NCBI GenBank assembly: GCA_012513625.1
Contig: JAAZBW010000166.1
Span: 1 to 8,329, forward strand
DNA: 8,329 nucleotides
Source: Actinomycetales bacterium
GTDB lineage: Bacteria > Actinomycetota > Actinomycetes > Actinomycetales > Actinomycetaceae
Direction of reading: 5' to 3'
Made by a program: the position numbers and the translations under genes. Below the pieces are notes generated by a model that saw nothing but the letters and a program-made list of their open reading frames with translations, searched no databases and had not been told where the DNA came from. Below are positions 5,374 to 8,329 of the stretch, one piece after another. Each line of letters opens with the position of its first letter. Position 1 is the stretch's first letter.

Positions 5374-7434
5374 GTGACCCAACCCACCAGTGCAGCCCTG
5401 TCGAGCATGCGTCTTGCCGAGCTGCAGAACATGGCCTCGTCCATGGGGATCAAGAGCGTTTCGAAGTACCGCAAGGCGGACCTCGTTGACGTGATCCGCG
5501 GCCAGTCCGGTGCCTCTGCCACCCCCGCCGCCTCCAACGAAGCTCCCACCACCCGTTCCTCCCGTGGCCCCCGGAATGGCGACGGAGAGGCCGCCTCTCG
5601 TCCCGAGGCCGCCCACCGTCCCGAGGGCAGCCAGCGTTCGGAGCAGACCGAGCGTTCGGAGCAGTCCGAGCGTTCCGACGACGACGGTTCCGGCTCACGT
5701 CGCGACCGCACCGGGGGCGGGCGCCAGCAGGAGAGGCGTGACGACGGCGAGGACACCCGACGTCAGGACCAGCGCGAGGACGGCGGCCGTGGCCGCCAAC
5801 AGCAGGGCCGCCGCGATCAGGACGGCCAGCAGGCCGAGGGCGGCGATGAGCCGCGCGGTCAGGGCCGCGGGTCCCGCCGTGCAGGCGCCCCCACGGGTGC
5901 CCCGCAGGAGCAGGATTCCGAGCGCGTCAAGCAGGACCTTATGCGTGAGCTCGAGAACGCCACCCAGCGCCGCAGCGAGAATCGTGAGCAGGGAGGCCGT
6001 GGCGGCCAGAACCAGCAGCGCCAGGGCAACCAGGGCGGTCAGGGTGGTCAGGGTGGTGGCCAGAACCAGCAGCGCCAGGGCGGACAGGGCGGACAGGGCG
6101 GCTACGGCGGTCAGGGCGGACAGGACCGCGATGAGGGCTCGCGCCGCTCGCGCTCCAGGGACCGCGGCCGGAACCGAAGCCGTGACCGGGACCGTGACCG
6201 CCGGCAGGGCCCGGACCACTCGGAGCCGGAGATTCGCGAGGACGACGTGGTGGTGCCGGTGGCCGGCATTCTCGACGTGCTCGAGAACTACGCATTTGTG
6301 CGCACCTCCGGCTACCTGCCGGGCCCGAACGACGTCTACGTGACGCTCGGCCAGGTGAAGAATTACGGCCTGCGGCGCGGCGACGCGGTGACCGGCGCCG
6401 TGCGCCAGCCGCACGAGGACGAGCAGCAGCGGAGCTCCCGCCAGAAGTTCAACGCACTCGTACGCCTCGACACGGTGAACGGGATGACGCCGGAAGACGC
6501 ACGCCGTCGTCCCGACTTCCAGAAGCTCACCCCGCTGTACCCCACGGAGATGCTGCGGCTCGAAACCACGCCGAAGGCGATCACACCGCGTGTGATCGAC
6601 CTCTTCTCGCCGATCGGCAAGGGCCAGCGTGGCCTGATCGTGGCGCCGCCGAAGGCCGGTAAGACCATCGTGATGCAGCAGCTCGCAAACGCGATCGCGG
6701 TGAACAACCCCGAGGCGCACCTCATGGTGGTGCTCGTGGACGAGCGCCCGGAGGAGGTCACGGATATGCAGCGGATGGTGAAGGGAGAGGTCATCGCCTC
6801 CACCTTCGACCGCCCCGCGTCCGACCACACCATCGTGGCCGAGCTCGCGATCGAGCGTGCCAAGCGGCTCGTGGAGATGGGCGGCGACGTAGTGGTGCTG
6901 CTCGACTCGCTCACCCGCCTCTCGCGTGCCTACAACCTCGCAGCTCCGGCCTCCGGCCGGATCCTCTCCGGAGGTGTGGATGCCGGGGCTCTCTACCCGC
7001 CCAAGAGGTTCTTCGGTGCCGCGCGCAACATCGAGGGCGGCGGCTCTCTCACGATCATCGCCTCGGCGCTCGTGGAGACCGGCTCCAAGATGGACGAGGT
7101 CATCTTCGAGGAGTTCAAGGGCACCGGAAACCTGGAGTTGCGCCTCTCCCGCCAGCTGGCGGACAAGCGCATCTTCCCCGCCGTGGACATCAATGCCTCC
7201 GGCACGCGCCGTGAGGAGTTGTTGCTCTCCTCGGAGGAGCTCAAGATCGTCTGGCGCCTGCGCCGGATCATGGGCGGGCTCGAGAAGGAGGCCGCGATCG
7301 AACTGGTGCTCGGGAAGCTGCGGGAGACGCAGTCGAACGCGGAGTTCCTGCTCGCCGTCTCGCGCACCACACCGGGCGGCAAGGACGAGCTCGCCGAGCT
7401 CGCCGCCGGGACGGGAGCCACCTCGGCCGAATAA
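5374..7434 (+). CDS. rho: Transcription termination factor Rho with long disordered insertion
   Basis: Hexameric RNA-dependent ATPase/helicase that ends transcription. It has 686 residues against 419 in E. coli. Residues 8-43 form the N-terminal helical Rho domain (LAELQNMASSMGIKSVSKYR). Residues about 45-288 are low complexity: Ser/Glu/Arg repeats (88-102), Arg/Asp/Gln-rich stretches, a short charged helix-like part (182-206), a Gly/Gln/Asn tract (207-250) and an SR/DR tract (255-277). The cold-shock-like RNA-binding fold follows at about 293-365. The ATPase core has Walker A PPKAGKT (425-431), Walker B VVVLLD ending at Asp511, and the Q-loop region LSGGVD (531-536). Arginine-rich insertions are typical of actinobacterial Rho and add RNA affinity. 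GTG 5374 is chosen from its ribosome site and because TQPTSAALSSMRLAEL matches the domain start. rho seems to be transcribed alone, from its own promoter to the terminator at 7705-7758. Confidence 0.97.
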   Translation: MTQPTSAALSSMRLAELQNMASSMGIKSVSKYRKADLVDVIRGQSGASATPAASNEAPTTRSSRGPRNGDGEAASRPEAAHRPEGSQRSEQTERSEQSERSDDDGSGSRRDRTGGGRQQERRDDGEDTRRQDQREDGGRGRQQQGRRDQDGQQAEGGDEPRGQGRGSRRAGAPTGAPQEQDSERVKQDLMRELENATQRRSENREQGGRGGQNQQRQGNQGGQGGQGGGQNQQRQGGQGGQGGYGGQGGQDRDEGSRRSRSRDRGRNRSRDRDRDRRQGPDHSEPEIREDDVVVPVAGILDVLENYAFVRTSGYLPGPNDVYVTLGQVKNYGLRRGDAVTGAVRQPHEDEQQRSSRQKFNALVRLDTVNGMTPEDARRRPDFQKLTPLYPTEMLRLETTPKAITPRVIDLFSPIGKGQRGLIVAPPKAGKTIVMQQLANAIAVNNPEAHLMVVLVDERPEEVTDMQRMVKGEVIASTFDRPASDHTIVAELAIERAKRLVEMGGDVVVLLDSLTRLSRAYNLAAPASGRILSGGVDAGALYPPKRFFGAARNIEGGGSLTIIASALVETGSKMDEVIFEEFKGTGNLELRLSRQLADKRIFPAVDINASGTRREELLLSSEELKIVWRLRRIMGGLEKEAAIELVLGKLRETQSNAEFLLAVSRTTPGGKDELAELAAGTGATSAE
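6004..6123 (+). repeat. Gly/Gln codon repeats inside rho
   Basis: An exact 24-base direct repeat (6004-6027 and 6058-6081), each encoding GQNQQRQG, is embedded in many GGTCAGGGT/GGACAGGGC-type hexa- and nonamers coding for GGQ runs. The tract keeps frame and probably changes length by slippage. Confidence 0.85.
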
Positions 7435-7722
7435 TCGGCGGCGGGGCGCGAGCCGGGTCCAGCTGAGTGCTCGGCCCCCGGGCCCGATGTGCCGGTGGCC
7501 GGGCCCGATGTGCCGGTGGCCGGGCCAGTTGTGCTGGTGGCCGGGCCAGTTGTGCCCGTGGCCGGGCCAGATGTGCTGGTGGCCGGGCCCGAGGTGCCGG
7601 TGGCCGGGCCCGATGTGCCGGTGGCCGGGCCAGATATGCCGGTGGCCGGGCCAGATGTGCTGGTGGCCGGGCCCGAGGTGCCGGTGGCCGGGCCCGATTT
7701 CCCTCAATGGGTGTCTTGTTAG
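7435..7722 (+). other. Open in-frame extension behind the rho stop
   Basis: Directly after the rho TAA (7432-7434) the same frame stays open for 95 codons to TAG 7720-7722, running through the entire 21-bp array because 21 is a multiple of three. It would read as GPDVPVA-type heptapeptides, an elastin-like composition. No ATG or good ribosome site supports separate translation; it could only be made by stop readthrough or from GTG 7489. Most likely it is untranslated 3' sequence. Confidence 0.2.
7480..7698 (+). repeat. Tandem array of ten 21-bp units in the rho 3' region
   Basis: Ten full units start at 7480, 7501, 7522, 7543, 7564, 7585, 7606, 7627, 7648 and 7669, followed by a 9-base partial unit (7690-7698). 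Each begins GGGCCC or GGGCCA and ends in GTGGCC, usually CCGGTGGCC. Variants sit at a few fixed places (CCC/CCA, GAT/GAG/GTT, GTG/ATG, CCG/CTG/CCC). Unit joints make GGCC-G-GGCC near-palindromes. There are no spacers, so it is not a CRISPR. It lies after the rho stop and before its terminator, so it should be transcribed. Confidence 0.97.
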
Positions 7723-7758
7723 GAGTCAAACCCCTAACAAGACACCCATTGTTCTTTT
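7705..7758 (+). terminator. Strong intrinsic terminator of rho
   Basis: CAATGGGTGTCTTGTTAGG (7705-7723) pairs perfectly over 19 bases with 7733-7751 around a 9-base loop, and TTCTTTT (7752-7758) follows. The T tract is only on the + side; on the - strand the stem is followed by AGGGAAATC, so it serves rho and not the convergent regulator. The stem is only about 47% GC, much lower than its surroundings. Confidence 0.92.
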
Positions 7759-7760
7759 GA

Positions 7761-7877
7761 TACGGGGCGCCGGGCGCCGCGCCTGCGGGAGAAGCGTGGT
7801 GCGCCTCGGGCACCGGGCCAGCGCCAGAGACGTACGGAGCGCCGGGCGCCGCGCCGCCGGGAGGCGCATGGAGCACC
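7761..7877. repeat. Pair of imperfect direct repeats, 72-bp period
   Basis: Bases 7761-7805 and 7833-7877 match at 37 of 45 positions without gaps; the first 23 match at 22. The core is GCGCCGGGCGCCGCGCC (7767-7783 and 7839-7855). They fill the space between the rho terminator and the end of the - strand regulator. On the - strand they read in one frame as two GAAPGAPY-containing peptides, but no start or ribosome site suggests translation. Confidence 0.75.
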
Positions 7878-7890
7878 TGTCTGGCAGCGC

Positions 7891-8329
7891 TCAGCCGGCG
7901 AGAGTCTCTGCCGCCGCGCGGAGCTCTGGCAGCCAGTCCGTGAGCGTCGCGCTGCGCTCCTCGGGAACCAGGAGCGCAATCGAGCCCAGCACCTGCGCCC
8001 CTGAGAGCACCGGCACCGCCACTCCATGAACCGCCGCGCGCAATTCCCCCCGGCCCTCGGACCAGCCGCGCTCGCGGATCAGGGTGAGCTCCGACGTCGG
8101 GGCGTCGAACTGAGCGCGAACCGACATGGGCTCGAACGCGAGGATCGCGAGCGGGCCGGCCCCGCGGGTGATGGGGCGCCGGGACCCCTCCTCGTCCTCC
8201 ACCCGAATGGGGTGGGCGCGTCCGACGGCCTGCGCGAGGGCAACCGACTCACCGCCCTCACGGATTGAGAAGATGGACGTCTCGCCGGTGGTGCGGGAGA
8301 GGTCCGTGAGCACCGCCCGGGCGCGGGAA
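7891..8329 (-). CDS. IclR-family transcriptional regulator, C-terminal domain only
   Basis: The - strand frame is open from the window edge to TGA (7893-7891) and gives 145 residues. They match the effector-binding domain of IclR regulators: TGETSIFSIREGGESVALAQ, then RGAGPLAILAF in the place of the usual PLHATALGKALLA segment, then IRERGWSEGRGELRAAVHG followed by VAVPVLSGAQVLGSIALLVP. The N-terminal winged-helix DNA-binding domain and the start are beyond 8329. IclR proteins bind a small molecule and control genes usually next to them; neither ligand nor target can be told from this part, and its natural targets may lie further right. It converges on rho with 456 bp between stops. No T-rich terminator is seen for this strand. 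Alternative: an unrelated GAF-like sensor, less likely given the motif order. Confidence 0.85.
   Translation of the reverse strand, partial: SRARAVLTDLSRTTGETSIFSIREGGESVALAQAVGRAHPIRVEDEEGSRRPITRGAGPLAILAFEPMSVRAQFDAPTSELTLIRERGWSEGRGELRAAVHGVAVPVLSGAQVLGSIALLVPEERSATLTDWLPELRAAAETLAG

Noticed and set aside
7480..7698. CRISPR array
   Set aside because: Units are directly adjacent with no unique spacers and there are no cas genes.
5695..7707. 670-codon open frame on the - strand opposite rho and the array
   Set aside because: Antisense shadow of rho; its repetitive start (PGHRHIG-like) is only the array read backwards.
7467..7760. Arg/Gly-rich peptide (CAGGRA repeats) read in another + frame across the array
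   Set aside because: No ribosome site, GTG start by chance, and all frames are open across a stop-free repeat.
7268..7876. - strand frame giving ARPPAHR-type repeats into the rho 3' end
   Set aside because: It overlaps the rho coding region and the terminator, with no ribosome site or family motif.

Overview
The window is GC-rich throughout (about 70% by eye) and uses GTG starts often. It carries the chromosomal order argS - lysA - hom - thrB - rho on the + strand, followed by a convergent IclR-type regulator on the - strand. This order, together with a Rho that has a very long Arg/Gly/Gln-rich insertion near its N-terminus, points to a high-GC Gram-positive (Actinomycetota). A genus cannot be fixed from the sequence; a Corynebacterium-like or Actinomycetaceae-like arrangement is possible because thrC is not between hom and thrB.

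Layout: 1-1199 is the 3' two thirds of argS. Fifteen bases later comes lysA (1215-2741, last step of lysine synthesis), whose N-terminus has an unusual low-complexity extension with a 30-bp tandem repeat. The 249-bp lysA-hom gap (2742-2990) has no convincing gene but holds a long inverted repeat, a second compact hairpin, a possible 8-codon reading frame and a probable leaderless promoter. hom (2991-4268) and thrB (4265-5161) overlap by 4 bases and form a homoserine/threonine unit. A 212-bp gap (5162-5373) carries a hairpin after thrB, a recognisable promoter and a roughly 120-nt leader for rho. rho (5374-7434) encodes a 686-residue transcription terminator factor.

The 456 bp between rho and the convergent regulator (7435-7890) are the most unusual part. 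They hold ten 21-bp tandem units that stay open in the rho reading frame after its stop, a perfect 19-bp stem terminator with a T tract, and a pair of 45-bp imperfect direct repeats 72 bp apart. The last gene (7891-8329, - strand) is the C-terminal ligand-binding part of an IclR-family regulator whose DNA-binding half lies outside the window.

Functionally, LysA, Hom and ThrB act in the aspartate family of amino acids: Hom draws aspartate semialdehyde towards homoserine and threonine, ThrB phosphorylates homoserine, and LysA finishes the competing lysine branch. ArgS and Rho are housekeeping neighbours. I found no defence system, transposase, tRNA, rRNA or CRISPR array. The best candidates for something undescribed are the repeat array behind rho, a short sequence shared by its flanks and the lysA 3' region, and the inverted-repeat leader before hom.
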